From Struthio camelus (lineage: Eukaryota > Chordata > Aves > Struthioniformes > Struthionidae), in contig NC_090943.1 of assembly GCF_040807025.1 (NCBI RefSeq), positions 28,053,213 through 28,117,212 of the forward strand: DNA of 64,000 nt, given 5' to 3'. Positions within the stretch are counted from its first letter, which is position 1; the number at the start of each line of letters is the position of its first letter. Below, one piece after another: positions 48,701-62,546 of this stretch. The notes under the pieces are model-generated. The model had not been told where the DNA came from. It searched no databases and worked only from the letters and a program-made list of their open reading frames with translations. Made by a program: the position numbers and the translations under genes.

Positions 48701-51700
48701 ATTTTCCTCCAATGATGTATTTCATTTCTGTGCTCTGGTATTCTTTATATGACTGAAAACAATAGTGCATGTACCATTTTCCCTTGGGAAAAAATTGTAT
48801 ATTGTTCTATTATATTAGGAAATTCTTCTTAATAGTAAAATACATGGTGAAAATATGAACATCGGTTATGAATAGGAAGTATCTTTTTATTCTGTGCAAA
48901 ATCTGTTTTATGGAATTGCTCGGTTCAGCTGTGAGTGCTTAGTCTGAGGCAGAGGGCGGGAACCAACATCTGTATATACTTATTATTCTTATTTTATGTT
49001 TACTGTGTGTTTCTCCTCAAATTATAAATTTTCTGAGCTAGTGAGCTACTGGCAGTCCCAAAACTAAGGACAGAAAATATTGGGTTAGTTAGCAAAAATA
49101 TTTTAAACAGCTTTGAAAAGTGGCCATTGACCATTTTGCTAAGGGAAGCGGGCAAGACACATTCTTTGGGGTATTTTATTTGCGGATTAGATGAGATGTT
49201 GGAATAAAAGCTGAGAAGATCTATGTGGTTCTTTCTGATCTTATGGTTTATGAATCAAAGTCTCAGCTGCTACTAAATTTTAGGAAGCCTTGCCAAAGAC
49301 ACAAGCCTAAAATGCCCTGTTATGTGCCTGCATAGCTATACATGCAAATGCAGATGATTATCGGTTGTTTTTATCAGCTGATGCAAAAGCAGGGGAATTC
49401 TCCTGTAAAGACTTGGTGAAAACAAAGGGGCAGGGGGAAGAGAGGTTTGCGAGGGGGCAATGTCTCCTGTGCTGCACATACTCATAGCTTCACTCTGAGA
49501 CGCTAGTAATGATTATGGCTGCTGTTACATGTATTTTACTAGCAGTTTCACTGGCAGTCCTATGGGAATATTTAATAGAACCTATCTGCATCGACAAATA
49601 ATTACCATAGTATTTACAAACAATATCCTTCACTCATTCCTAGCAAACACTTGGCAGTGTGCTGGCAAAAATATGATCATAAACCTGAAATCAGGAAAAT
49701 ATATTTTAAGACTCATACGTGGGAAAGTAAATTTTTATCCTTCCCCAGCTGATACACTGGATACTGAACTGGATGAAGTAATAAGCAGTATATTCTTATC
49801 ACTTGGGACAGATAAGCATCTGATGAAAGAAAACTTACATTGCAAGTGGTTGATTGCAGTGCTGTGCAATTGGAAAATGATACAACATCTTTCCTTAAGA
49901 AAGCCTGTTTATTGCATGTGTCTGTTTTGAACTTGAGAATATAGATCTAGACTATCCTCTAATGTTAATTTTGTTTTATTCTTGCATACACATTTCTCTT
50001 GTAAGATGGAATCTTACAAAAGTTTTCTAGTGGAAAATCACTTGAAAAGTTGTGTATGTGTTTATTCTCTCCCTCTCTCTTTTCCCCTCTTCCCTCCTCC
50101 CTCCTATAATATTGACACTTATAGTTAGGTGGAATGAGAGAAAGAAGGACCTAGGAGGAACAGTGAATTCTGTCACTAGAAGGGGATTTAGTAGTTCAGA
50201 TGAAACAGGGTTTTACAGCTTGTCAGAGAGTAAATGAAACAAATTTTTAAAGGATTTACTTGGGTAGAGGCTGAAAGTAATACATTTGTCAGAGGAGACT
50301 TTGCTTGCCCAGAAACATTTCTTTGTTGTGAGGGTAACCAGCTACAATAGTTGTGCTTGATTTAGTAGATTTAAACATAGCCAGCTGAACTAATTGCTTG
50401 ATCTCCTTTTTAACTTGCAAAACAATGCAATAACATCTTAATAATAGTTGTGCTCTAAAAGTTTGGAAGAGATGGGGCCATTGTGCTATGTGTTGTGTCA
50501 CCAATGAACCAGTAAATCAGCACTCTGAAGTATTTACCAGTTATGAGGTCCAGCTGTTCTGCAATCAGCAAATAACCTTGATAAACCTTTATAAAACAAT
50601 GGACCAAGATTAGTCACTGCTTTACTTGATACAAATTCCTGAAAAATTTAGTGATAAATGGCAGTGGTTTGGAGACCTATTTCAAGTAAGTATAAGAATG
50701 ATGAGGTGCTTATCTGACCTCCTTAATTTGATGAACTGGACTGAAATCTCGGGAAAATGGGTTTTTGTGTGGATGCATGAAATTTCTATGTGGATGACCC
50801 ATGTTTTTTGTTTTTGCTTTTTTCCCCTTGTGAAATGTTGACAATTGCAGTCCTGGGTAGCATCTTGCAAGTGCGGGATGAAATGCAATTGAAAATGAGA
50901 CAGTCTGTGTTTGCTGGACTTCACAGATCAGATATCTGAGGCTCTATTTTGAGTGAAATGAGGAAATGAGTACTTAAGCTCATCTCTGATTTTCCTGACT
51001 CTGCAAATGACTCAAACATGAGTGCTTCATTTTTTATGCCTGGTTAGGTAGTATACCAGTACCTTGGGAGAGTAGCTTGTACAGCTATCAACAGCAGTTT
51101 TGTAGAAACATCCAGCAGAAAACAGTCTTACTGAAGGACAATGAGTCTTTGTGGAAGAGATAATCTTCCTTTAAATAAAAAGTGCTGCTGAGGGATCGGA
51201 TTAGTCCCTAGGATTCTGCTTTTGTAGATGAGACAAGGCAAATCCTCAAACTTGTGACACAATGCACAGCGATAACCCAGCCAACCTTGGCATACATATA
51301 CCAATACCACAGGGGTAAGCCAGAAATTTCTGAAATCTGGTGCGTGTCTCCCTGATAGTTACAAGTTGTATCAAAATAGCATTGAGGGGAAAAAAACTGA
51401 AACTGCCTCTCTTCTGGAAGAGGTTAGAAGAGCCTGTAACTGGGAACAAACGCTGCCATTGTCCACATGCAGCCTCAGAGAGAGCGCTGCTGCAGCTGCC
51501 CCGGTACGTTGCAGTCTTGCTCTGATAACGATGCTTGAGCGAACAAGGTTTAGGAAGCACCGTGACTTGTTTCAGACTGATACACAGTGACAAACAGTAG
51601 CTATGCACATGCAATTAAGTGCTTGAGCTCTTGATCCTCAGCTTTCTCATGGCATACGCAGATACGTGGATTTCATGTGTCGGGTTTGACAGGCTTAGTG

Positions 51701-54700
51701 CAAGCTAACAGATCCGCGTTGTGTCTCCAAGCTGAGGAGCAGCGCTTATTCATCACTTGCAGCTAAAAGCTGGTTAAAAGAAGCCGTTCCTGTAGGTACC
51801 ATTTGGCACCTCCCAGCTGAGATGTGGTAATTAGCGTGCTGGCGTGCTGTCCCACCTCCGCACGGGCATGCCGGGTTGTGCCAGGCTGCAGCTGGGGCAG
51901 AGCCTGTCCTTTGCTCTTATGCTTGACTTTAGGTTAGGCATGTACCAGCTTGAGTGCTTTGTGTGGAAATAAGGCTTGTTAATGAGATTTCAAGGTTGTA
52001 CAAAAATGTATGTATTCACGTACCAAGTATGTGTATTTTGGGGAATACAGTCCAAAAACAGAGACAGAAAAATACAGGAGGAAAAAGAAAAGATATAGCC
52101 ATAATGTTGTTTGAAGGTCCACACTAAAGAGAGCATCAGTGTAAAAAAGTCTGGGTTTCCAGATCCTGACAGTGGTCTTACCTGTCGCCTAACTGATCCT
52201 GCCTTTCCTACAAGTACTAATGTTCAAGCTTCAAGACAGACAAGTCTTATCTTTAGCTAGTTTTCTCTGTTCCCTAATGCTGAAGTTGCAGCAATAGTAT
52301 TTTTTTTTTATTTCAGTAAAAAGCTAAGAGGAGGACCTGCACCTATTACTCTGAGGTACAGGTGCAGAATCACGGGACAGATCTAAACTGTGGGAGAGAA
52401 CTCATCTGACTAACTGGTACTGAACTGGATCAAAAGGCAGATGGCATTTCTCAACGTAACCTCATGACAAAACACTAGAAGGAACAATCAAAACTTCTAG
52501 TAGTGTCTCGTGATGATTTATCTTGCGATGGTCCTGTTTTAGAAGCTGTAGCTTAAACATACTTAGGTTAAGGAGTTGAATACTTAAATTAAATTTTGTA
52601 ACTTCTCTATTTTATGCATGTGGAGGGTGTTCTTGTTTTTGTTTTCCTCCTGCTTCTGTGCTTTTAAAGGTCTCTGTTATGTAACTTTGGTTTGAATTTC
52701 CTTTAGTTTTGTAGATAAGTGTTGGGTTTGGGGGTAGGGGGCTTAGGCGGTAAATTTGTTAAAAATTTGATGTTCTTAATCTTATGGTTGTGAAGAGGAA
52801 AAGAACGCACACCAAAGAGAGCTACCTAAAGAAATGTGACGCATTACAACACCTGAAAAGAATACAGGAGTTAAGGCTTTATCAAGTAAGACATATTGTT
52901 TGGGGCTTTCCTTTAAAGGAATTGACTTAATTTTTGTACTTCTGTGGATTAAATGGCAAATCTGTCACTTGAGAAAGCTTAGACCAATGAATATGCAAGG
53001 AAAACAACCTTAGTATTATAAGTCTCTTTAATTTACATGTAACTGTCTTTTTCCAGTCTCAGTCATTTGACTCTAGATTCTTGACATCTATTATATATCC
53101 GGATGGCATAATCAGACAGCTTTCTGAAAGGTATAAATTCACCTTTTAAGCATTGAGACACGTCAGTACACCAAGTGTGGAGGATGTGGGAAAATTATTT
53201 TTGTGAAATGTAGGCTTGATTCACTTTTTCCCACTCACTTTTATCGTATTAATTTTTGGGAGTGAAGTTTAGTTTCTCTCCTGGGGCTGAAATGGGGAAA
53301 AATATTGTGAAAAACAGTAATTCTGAGGTTGATAAGGAAAATGGCTGAAAAGATGTTGGCTTGTGAATGCGTGCAGATCCCATAGGTCAATAACCAAATT
53401 GGACCCTTTGAATGACAGCTGGCTTGACGAGGGGATTACTTACTGCAGTGAGATTGTGCTGTTCCTAGATACATGGTTCTGTCCCCAACATTTGAGCAAG
53501 ATAATAAGCTGGTGTCCAGGCTGTGCAAACCAGATGTATCTGAATAAAATGAAACGGGGAGCAAAAAAAAGGAAAAAATAAGAAAAGACAGGAAACATGT
53601 TTAGTTTTGGTTCTCTTGTTTTGATCTGACATTTCTAATCCCTAGTGACCCAGCTGATACACAACTGTTATTAAATAAGCATTATTAATAATCTAATCCA
53701 TGGAATTCTTGCATAAGCCCTATGCATAAGTGCATAGTACTTTGTAGTGATAAGCATAATTGTATATATACTCTAAAAATATATATATCAATAAAGTACA
53801 TTTAATTTTATACACCTTTTCTTATGTAGACAGAAGGAAATGTTGATAAATTTTACCATTTTAATCCTCTATAAATCTTTAAAGAAAAGAAATATTCATC
53901 TAGTCAGGTCAGTGGACAGTTAGGCCAAATGTTTCCCAGTTGATCTGCTTTAACTTACTTCAAAGGCCTGTCCTCATTTTCTGTGCAGGCTTCATATTTT
54001 AAATCTTTTGTAAAATAATCTCCTTTAGTCCAATGCAGAGTTATCCTAAGTACTCTGTTCAAGAGACTTGCTGCAATATTTACACTTTCTGTTGCTAAAA
54101 GTTGTCCTTCACTTTGTCTCAAATTAATTGCAACTGCTGAGGGGATTCTTAATGGGGAAACCTGCTTTGAGGTACTCATAGATATGTTCCTCAGATTTCT
54201 GAATCAGTGGAAACTGTGCCAAGATGTGGAGTCAGAGACGGACTGAAGACCATGCGACCCAGCTGCAGCGTGGCTCCCTCTCGACGAGGAGGACAGCAGG
54301 CGGTGCGGGACACTCGGCTCTGAACGGGTTGCGTGGAGAGACCGGCACCCCTGGCCTCCGGTCTTTTTGGGGCATTTCAATCTCTTACCTGACCAGTCAT
54401 CTTTTGAGACTATTGCTGTTTCATTCATAGTGATGAACAAGGTGCTCAAGAGCACTTAATATGGCCTCATATTAGAGAATACTAATTGCCGGTTCTGATG
54501 GTTATTCCGTATTCCTTCCTGGGTTCAGGATTTTTCATCCTGACTGCTGTTCTCTCCAGCAGCAACGTGCCACGTTCTGCCCCTGCTGGGTGAAAAAGGA
54601 GATGTAGATTGATGTTTAAAAGCAGGCCGCTGTGGTCGTCACCCGTCGTGCCTCCCTAGAGGCTGTGGGAGCGATGCGATCGGCAGGCGCAGCAGAGCAG

Positions 54701-55407
54701 CCGTGGTGGATTCTGCTTCTCGTGCCAGCGCCTGTACGGGAAGCAGCGTCTGCCCCCAGCATCCCTTTAAAACATGCTAACAGACTCGATTAAATAAATT
54801 CTCCCCGGAGCTGAGGGACTCGACAGCACTCCACGTTTCACACGTGGTGGCTGGGCCAAACTGCAGCAGGAGCGTTGCCCTGCCGGCTCCCTGCCAGAAG
54901 GAAGTTATCTGTCCGTCCGACCGGTTGCTTTTCTGTTCCTCCTTGTGCCCAGTTTTCTTGCCAGGCATGAATGTCAGTTATTTAACCTGCAGCCTTCTGT
55001 AAACCATTAAATGAGCAATCATTGCTCTGGCTTATTTTCACATGAATAAGGTTTATTTATACTTGAGGGAGTTTTCACAATTAGGTTCATTGCCCTTTTC
55101 CTAGAAATCTTAAACACTCTGCCAAACAGACTTCTCAGCAAAGCATTTAAATATATACTTAAACATTGTGCTTTGAAGAAGGTAAGATTTAAACCTGCAA
55201 TTTGCTAAAAGAAGGGTTAAACATAGCATGCAAGTTTATCCAAGCTGTGTAAATCCTTTATAAAAGAAGGATACAGGCTCTTTTTCACCTGGAGAACATA
55301 TTCCTGGTGACTTGACAGGGTCAAACAGAAATGCTGGTGCTACTTGGCCTACCAGCTACTCCTCAAATCTTTGATCATGCAGCACGTGATCCCCTTTAGC
55401 CCTTATA

Positions 55408-55440
55408 TTTAAGTATGTGCTTAAGTGCCTCAGCTGATCT
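55408..55440. repeat. Possible ancient CR1-type repeat scrap
   Basis: tttaagtatgtgcttaagtg then cagctgat resembles the old amniote repeat pattern taagcatgtgcttaagtg, then gctgaat. Tentative. Confidence 0.35.
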
Positions 55441-56313
55441 TAATGCTTTGGTCCATAAGGATGTGAACTAGTTGCCACTTGATATCAGGTACTCCTGCTT
55501 CTGCTCTTTTTCCTAATATAATTAATAACGTCTGATGAAAACAGTAGCAAATGTTGTTTCCTGCAAACTGAAATCCAGTTAAAAGAGGATGGTGATAAGA
55601 TATGATGAATTGATAGCTATTTTTCTTAGCATTTTGGATAACAGCAAAAAGAAATGGTTTGATTTGTTGTTGAGTTTTAGGGTTTTCAGTTTTGGCACCT
55701 AGAAAGAATATAAGCAAATGTGCTTTTTTGAAACTGCTGAGATTTTTTTTTTTATGTCAGGTTTAGGTAAGACGCTGTCTCTGGAGACTAGCATCATCAC
55801 TGTGCCAGAAGTTTAATGTAGTAGCCTGAGTGGGTTTTGTTTATTTGGTCTCCTGCATATTTTAAATTATGATCTTTAAAAAGAAATGCACACCCTTAAC
55901 TTTCAGGGCAAACTGAATTAAGTATCACTGCAATGTTGGAGGGACTGGAGTACAAAAGAGTGTAAAAACTAAAGATGGGAAAACACCATAACCTGAAGGC
56001 TGTGTGAAATGACATAAATCTTTAGGCTTTTGTTACCAATATCTCTTTTTTTCTCTTTCCCTTTTTTAAGCAGATACATAGGAGACAAGTCAGGAGAAAC
56101 AAACTATTTCTTGCAGGGCAGTGGTATTTTCTGAAGAACAGGCTCATTTGTTGCCTATTTGTTCTGCCTTCCTTGGGATTTCCTAGTAGAGCTAATTACT
56201 AAGCTGTCTCTAATATAATAGCTAAACTTTCCCATAAGAACATAAGCCCGCTCTGTGGCCTGATCTACGCTGGTAGATGCCCTCGGTTTTGGGAAGCAAG
56301 GGCCAGTCACGCA

Positions 56314-56390
56314 GTGCTGCGCAGGGCTCGAGCGCTGGCTCCTCCTGGGGGAGGCCAGCGCTGCTGTGGACTGCCACGAGCAGCACGACT
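56314..56390. repeat. Extended GC-rich inverted repeat
   Basis: agcgctggc at 56331-56339 pairs exactly with gccagcgct at 56354-56362. Inside it, ctcc pairs with ggag after a 2-base bulge. Outside it, gtgctgc and gctcg pair with cgagcagcac near 56378-56388, leaving internal loops. Confidence 0.65.
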
Positions 56391-58764
56391 GCAGGCTGTC
56401 CTTGGTTTCCCTTATGGGAGTGAGTTTGTTAGCTGATGGGCCCCATAGGAGCAATCTTACTGTACACGCAGGCAACTGGCAGGATAGGGAACTTGAGTAA
56501 CAAGGAACATGGGAATAAAATGGTTATTTGAAGGCTAAAGAACTTAAGAGCTACTTTTAATTGTGTCAAAGCCACAGCGTTGCCCATTTTCAGATGAAAA
56601 TGAACCCAGAAGTGTAACAAAAAGTGGCTGCTAACATCTCAAAGTATACAGAAAATTTGATTCAGAGCGTATTTCAAGTGTCTTTCCAGTTTCTTCCTAG
56701 TGGAATAGCTGAATTTGGTTATCCTCTGACTGTATATCGGTATTCATTTCAGTGTCAGAAATCTTTTTGGTGTTGGCAGACGTTCTCAGTAAAACCTTTT
56801 TTTGTGCAGGAACTTTGAAACAACATGACCTGTGTGGGTGCAGTTGCCTGCAGCATCTGAAGCAAGCTGAAGACATTCACTGCCCCAGAACCTCAGGCAT
56901 TTACAAATTAGCATCACTTGCTTCAGCTGAGCTGGGAAAACAAAGGGCAGAATTAATGGAAAACTTCCTTGAATGAGTATTAGAAAAGCAGTTGCTTGAT
57001 TTGTTAATTTTTAATCACTTAATGATGCTATAAAAAACTCTGAAGGTGACTTCAGTCAGCGTTTTTTCCCTCTCCTTACTCTATATGTCAGAGGAAATGA
57101 ATGACTCTGTTACGTTCACCCTCTCTATTTTTCAGGAGCCAGGGTCTCTCAGTGGGAAGGAAGATCAGTGAGTAATGTGTCTGTTGAAACTCATTCCACA
57201 GGAATCAGCAAAGTTTAATAGCAATCCAAAAACTGTTATATATTTGTATGGATGGTGGGAACATCCACAATTACTTTAAGGAGAGTAATTGTATTTCTGA
57301 TCAGAAGTTGCTCACTGACTCAACTGGTGGCTAGTCTATTCCCCAGCTTCCTGTGCTATCTGGCCTGTAGTAGATCACTAAAGCATCCTATATTTCACAT
57401 CAAATGCTGTACTGTGTGCTGGGGCTGAAGTCTGATATGCATAAAGTAGTGTGATAGGTCAGTTGGAACTTTAGTCCCAGGAGTGAGGTTGTAGTTTCAG
57501 GCCAAAGAGCTAGACATCATCTCAAGGTGTTAGTACGGCTCTAAGCTGAAATGTGGTATGTGACACCAGATATTACTAACCTACTTCAGGGCAGATCTCA
57601 GCAAGTGGGATTAAATTGCTGCTGGTTAGGGCAAATACTGCTGAAGGTGGTCTGGGCTCATCTGTTTGGATGGAGTTCAGTGCTTCACTGAAATGTTAGG
57701 TGCAACCCTGATGCTTAGGATGGACAGTCTAGCTATTGTTGTATAGTCCATGGAGAAAGGCAAGTGGCTCTGAAGAGCTACGGAAAGAGATCTTATTTTC
57801 TGTACTGAAGCGTTTCTCTTTAGCTATTGACTCTGTAGGGAATTTCACAGCTGTCAGAGTGTGATCTAATCCACATGTGTTACGCAGTGCTGTGCAGCTG
57901 CTGTGGGAATAGAAAGGGTAAATGCTTGTATCTGCTTGAGCGCTATGTGGTCCGAACCCCTCTGAGGATGGGGTCATGAGAGTCCTCTGCCAGAGCACTC
58001 TCTGCTTTTTCGGGAACCTGAGCCGCTTTGCAGCCAGGAGTGCAAGAGTTAAGGAAACAGATGGAAAAAGAAAAGGCTAGAGTGAGCTCATCCATAGCCT
58101 TCAGTGATTAAAGCCACCAGGCAGAAGTGCCGCAGACCCAGGGTTCCAGTTCATGTGAAAAGAAAACCACCTTTTAGGTAATTTCTAGGAAAAGAAGATT
58201 CACTCTGCACTCAATTTTGTCAGGAGTGAAAAGTTCAAGTAATTAAAACAAGTCAGTAGGTGCTTCAGATTTCAGGATCTTCCACCAGCCCAAGAGAGGA
58301 AGCCCTTAATTTTGTACTTCCCTCCTTCTTAATATATTAGATTTATTATTACCACATTTTGTTAGAGGTCATTAACTCTGCATATTTCTTTCTTAAATGT
58401 TATCAGTATGTTTCAGCCACATCTATCTACTACTGTTTTCCCACTAAGCGTCTTTTCTCTTTCTTCTTCCATTTTTTTCCCCCTTAGGAGTATTCAGGTG
58501 TATCCATATGTTACTTCTCTAACAACTATTTGCCATTTCTTCTTTTTTGATTTTTTTTTTTTCGAGGAGGAGTGGAAAGAATGAAAATACTGACTTTGGT
58601 ATTTTGTGAAAAACTGATGAAATTCTGGGCCTAAGGGGACCTTAGCAGATTTTGTGGTAAGATATTCTTGGCATTACTAAAAACCTGAAGGTATTTAGTG
58701 CAGCTAAAAGCTACAGCTTGCGCACTTCAGGACCTACAGCTCCTGAAGGCTGCGGAAATTGAGG

Positions 58765-58810
58765 GATTTTTTTTGTTTGTTTGGTTTTTTTTTGTTTGTT
58801 TGTTTTGTCA
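58765..58810 (+). repeat. T-rich (TTTG)n tract
   Basis: Alternating T runs and tttg units. Low-complexity intronic DNA. Confidence 0.85.
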
Positions 58811-59255
58811 TCTTCTTGCTGTGGATTTATTCTTCAAAGCCAGTGCCTTTTAAGAGAAATTTAGACAGGTAGACTTTTCTTTGTGGGGAAAGCTTATTAA
58901 AGATTAAATTGCAAGTTTTTTTCCTCGAGCTAGTAACAGGCCGTTTCCTTTACCTGTTCTTTTGCTTGTTCTTGCTAAATAACCTTTTGAGAAGTTTCAT
59001 TCTGGAAGATAATAGAATATCTTACTCCTTTGGAATTCTAATAGGGAATTGTTGGTTCCAAGTCTTTCTTCCTATAGCTGAGCAATTCAGGCTAAATCTG
59101 GGTATCATGGAAGTCTGTGTTTACAAAACACAAAGCCTATGATTCCCATTTAATTTGCTTGAAATAAGTTTTCTTACTTTTTTTTTTTTTCATTTTAGGT
59201 AGCACACTGAGTTTTTCTTCCTTTTTCTTTTAAAGGCAGGCAGATGAGTGAACAG

Positions 59256-59360
59256 AATAAACCAGATTCTCTCAAAAGTTAAAGGCATTTTCCTATGCTC
59301 TTTCCTTATCTTTTTCCAAACACAGTGTATCTGGAATCCTTTTCTTTGTCTCCGCCTACA
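59256..59360 (+). repeat. Diverged duplicated segment, copy A
   Basis: About 100 bp aligning with copy B at 60087-60187, roughly four bases in five identical by eye over aaaccaga.tctctcaaaag, cctatgctct.tccttatc and ggaatcc.tttct. Same orientation, 831 bp apart. The family is not recognised. Confidence 0.75.
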
Positions 59361-59609
59361 AGGGAGCAACCAATTTGGTGACAGAAAGTGACTGTTAGCT
59401 AAGCTTGCAGCAAGACAGGAAATTCTTTCCAGTGTGTCCAGATGCTTCCTGTGCACAATACTGTCATGCTTGGCCCGTGATTTAAAAAGAGGAAAAAAAA
59501 ATCAGATTCAGGCTGTTTTTATTTTGTGTTTAGACAGATCCTCTGGCACCATGAAGGGAAAATAGCCTTGCTGGTTGGCCAGTGTCGCTCCGCCCAGGGT
59601 TGTTTTGAG

Positions 59610-59629
59610 AAAAAAAAAAAAAAAAAAAA
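59610..59629 (+). repeat. Poly(A) tract, 20 bases
   Basis: Longest A run in the window, between the two duplicated segments. No poly(A) signal or gene-derived sequence was recognised just upstream, so a retroposed copy is not supported. Confidence 0.9.
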
Positions 59630-60086
59630 GAAACATGGTAAAATAAAATCAATGTTTAGCTGTTGAAAGTCTCCCTTAGCTTTCTTCTGCATGGCACCTA
59701 TATGCTGTCCTCCTTGAAATAACAGGCTCTCTCAGATTCCTCGCATGTCAGGTTCTGCATTACTAAAAAATAAAGTTATAGCTCCTGAGGACTGTACCAC
59801 TGTTGCATTTCAGAGGGGGAATAGACAAGGTCTTTGCACTCTAATGATCTTTGCACTCTGTGAGGGATTTGACCTGGCCACAAAACATCCTCTGAACTTT
59901 TGTACATTGTATTTTCCTCTTTACATATCTCTGTGTGAGAAAAGTTGCATAAATCGTACATCCTGGTTTATGCTTATAAAATCTGGAGGCTGTTGGACCT
60001 GTACAAGAAACCGTGGTGCATTTGTTGCATTTGGACAGGTGCTCTCCTGGTCTTGCCGTCGTCAAGCTAATGAGGCATCAGACCAG

Positions 60087-60187
60087 ATCAAACCAGAGTC
60101 TCTCAAAAGTAAAAGTAGTTGCCTATGCTCTCTCCTTATCATCTTCCAGACAGAGTGCTGGGAATCCCTTTCTCTATCTCTACCTAA
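60087..60187 (+). repeat. Diverged duplicated segment, copy B
   Basis: Partner of copy A, lying inside a 212-codon plus-strand open frame (59745-60383). Similarity ends sharply on the right after cctaa/cctac and fades on the left. Confidence 0.75.
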
Positions 60188-61329
60188 ATCGTGGCTGGAT
60201 GCCATCAAGTCCCATAGTCCCAGAGGAGGATGTGGAGGGAAAAGAATAAAGGATGAAACAAATACCAGGAGGAAAATACTTTATTTAAAGCAGGAATCAT
60301 TTCCACAGGAAATGTTCAGCTCATTCCAGCAAACGTACTTTGTAACTGTACTCGAGATGCTAATCTCTTTTTTTCCAAATTAAAATTTGTTTCCTTTTAG
60401 TGAAAATCCAATTTCTTCTTTCCTAGAATATTGACTAAGAAAGACTTTATTTTGGTCTTTAGAAACTGTCTGCTGTTACCAGTCATCAGCTTTGAGTCAC
60501 CAGTAGATCTCTAATGTACGTAGAAGGTGTTATGAGTTTTGCTGTTTATTTTCTTGAATACTGAGAGTTTTTTCAGTTTTGAGATACCCACTGAACATGC
60601 TCATGCAAACTGATGTGCATGAGAAGTGATCTGGCCTGTAGACTCCACTGTGAACCCCCTAAGCAGCTCCAGGGATTTCAGAGAGTTGCACCTGTCTAAG
60701 GTAGATCAGAATTTGCGCCTCCGAACACTTTGTACGGTACTGCCCTCTAAATGAGGGAAATGAAGAAAAAATTCCCTCAGTTTTCTCTTTACGAGAACGG
60801 AGTGGTACGTAATGGAACAACATGATTCAGACTTTCTCGGAGGTTATTTTTCAAGCGGTTCAGCTAGGCTTCCGAAACGTAGTCTACATAAGAGTACAGA
60901 ATTTCAAAATCTTCTGTCTCTGATCTTATTAAAGCTTTAACAGTTTTTGTTTATTCTCAGGTTAAAGGCAACTGACTTTAGTTTTGGAATCTTAGATCAG
61001 TTGAAAAACATGAGGTTACTAACCTTTGGTATTAACCTTTGGTATTTTTACCATTGCGGCGACTGTTACCGAGATGTACAGTGTAGTGTAACTTCTGCAG
61101 TTACAATGCAGAAAGCATAGAGCCTATAGCAAAGTGAGGAAGGTGGAGAGGAGGGGATGTGCCATGTTGTACCCGTGTGGCAGGAACAGCAGGAGACAGC
61201 ATCAGATCTCTCTTCCCACTTCCAAGCTGCGTGGGGCTCTTGCTGGATACTGTGGAAGTGGCTACTCTGCAAAGCTTTAAAATGTCTTGCCTGCGTTTGG
61301 GGTAGATTTGTGTTTGTCCATTGCTGCGT

Positions 61330-61366
61330 GATAGATGTCTCTATCTATCCGTAGATAGATGTCTCT
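61330..61366 (+). repeat. Direct repeat of gatagatgtctct with internal hairpin
   Basis: Two copies at 61330-61342 and 61354-61366. Between and overlapping them, tctatcta and tagataga form an 8-bp stem with a 4-base loop. Confidence 0.85.
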
Positions 61367-62546
61367 TCCCCTGATAGGTTTATTCAGAAGAAACTAGATT
61401 GAAAGTAGGTATGGTGACGTGACTGGTTGTTTTGGGGAATGCCCCCTGCTCCCCGACCTGATGCTGCCGTAAGGGCAAGCTTGTCTGTAATGCAAGACAG
61501 AGAAAACTACAGATAGAAACTTACAGTGTCCTGATCTGTAGATGTAAAGGGTGATGATCTCTGATCTGATCCTTAACACTATCCAGGATCATCCCCTTTG
61601 CAATCTTTTGAATGAAACCTCTAATAGTGCTTAAAGGGAAAAAAATAGTTGATGCTTTAAAATAATTTTCAGCTCCTTTGAGTATTTTATTGATTCAATG
61701 AATAGTAGTGAACAAAGTTCTGAAAATGTCTCCACACGCTGAATGATCTCGTTTTCCATGTGGGAGTATAGAATAAACTTCAGAACACAAAAGATTGCAT
61801 GAAAAGGTGGCATTAATCATACAAAATTACCTTCAGAAGGCAGATTATTATACAGAGCATTATTTTTGACATTATGAAACAGCTTTTAATTTAATATTAA
61901 GTTTAATGCATGAATGCTTGAAAATAACCACAAAGCTCTGCAGTTCAATTTCTGGCAGGGGAATATCCTTAAAGTAAGTTACTGAAGGAGACTAATAGTT
62001 TTGGGGGGACAGGGATTCAAATATAAGTTCTGCAGAATAAAACGAATAAGGGCTTAACTTAAATCTGTAAGCTTTAGTCAGAACGTGGCTCAATCGGAAA
62101 AGGTAAAATGGCACAACACTCAAATTCTTCTCACAGTCCCAAATACTGTGAAGTAGTTAACATCATGGCATGTAAATGTATTCATAATTGCAACCTATTT
62201 TTTCCATGAACTTTTAAATTGCTATATTGTTTAAAGAGAAAGAAGAAAAATGATATAGAAAACATGAAGAGAAATCAAGACTTAGCGTAGATAACAATCC
62301 AAGCTTTGTTTGAGGCCGCAGTTGAAAATGCACAGTAGAGCAAACACTCGTGAAGTAGGGCTCGTATTTTGCAATTATCGCTGACTTGCGAGCTGTGCAG
62401 GCCTTTACATGATTCCTTTTTATCTCGGTCTATGCCAGGGAAATGCTGGCTTATTTTAAAAGGCAAAAACCAATCCAAGAGCTACACTTACAGGGTTATG
62501 AAAGTGAGATGGAAAGTTGAGGTCATGATTATTTTTACTTCTGTCT

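Noticed and set aside
57136-57215. Possible ACAD exon after ttttcag at 57135, reading ARVSQWEGRSVSN
   Set aside because: The phase is compatible, but the peptide has no Tyr-Gly-Gly or other ACAD similarity, it ends in a stop, and no good donor follows.
59500-59632. Processed pseudogene ending in the 20-base A run
   Set aside because: No poly(A) signal at the right distance, no recognisable parent gene and no clear flanking duplication.
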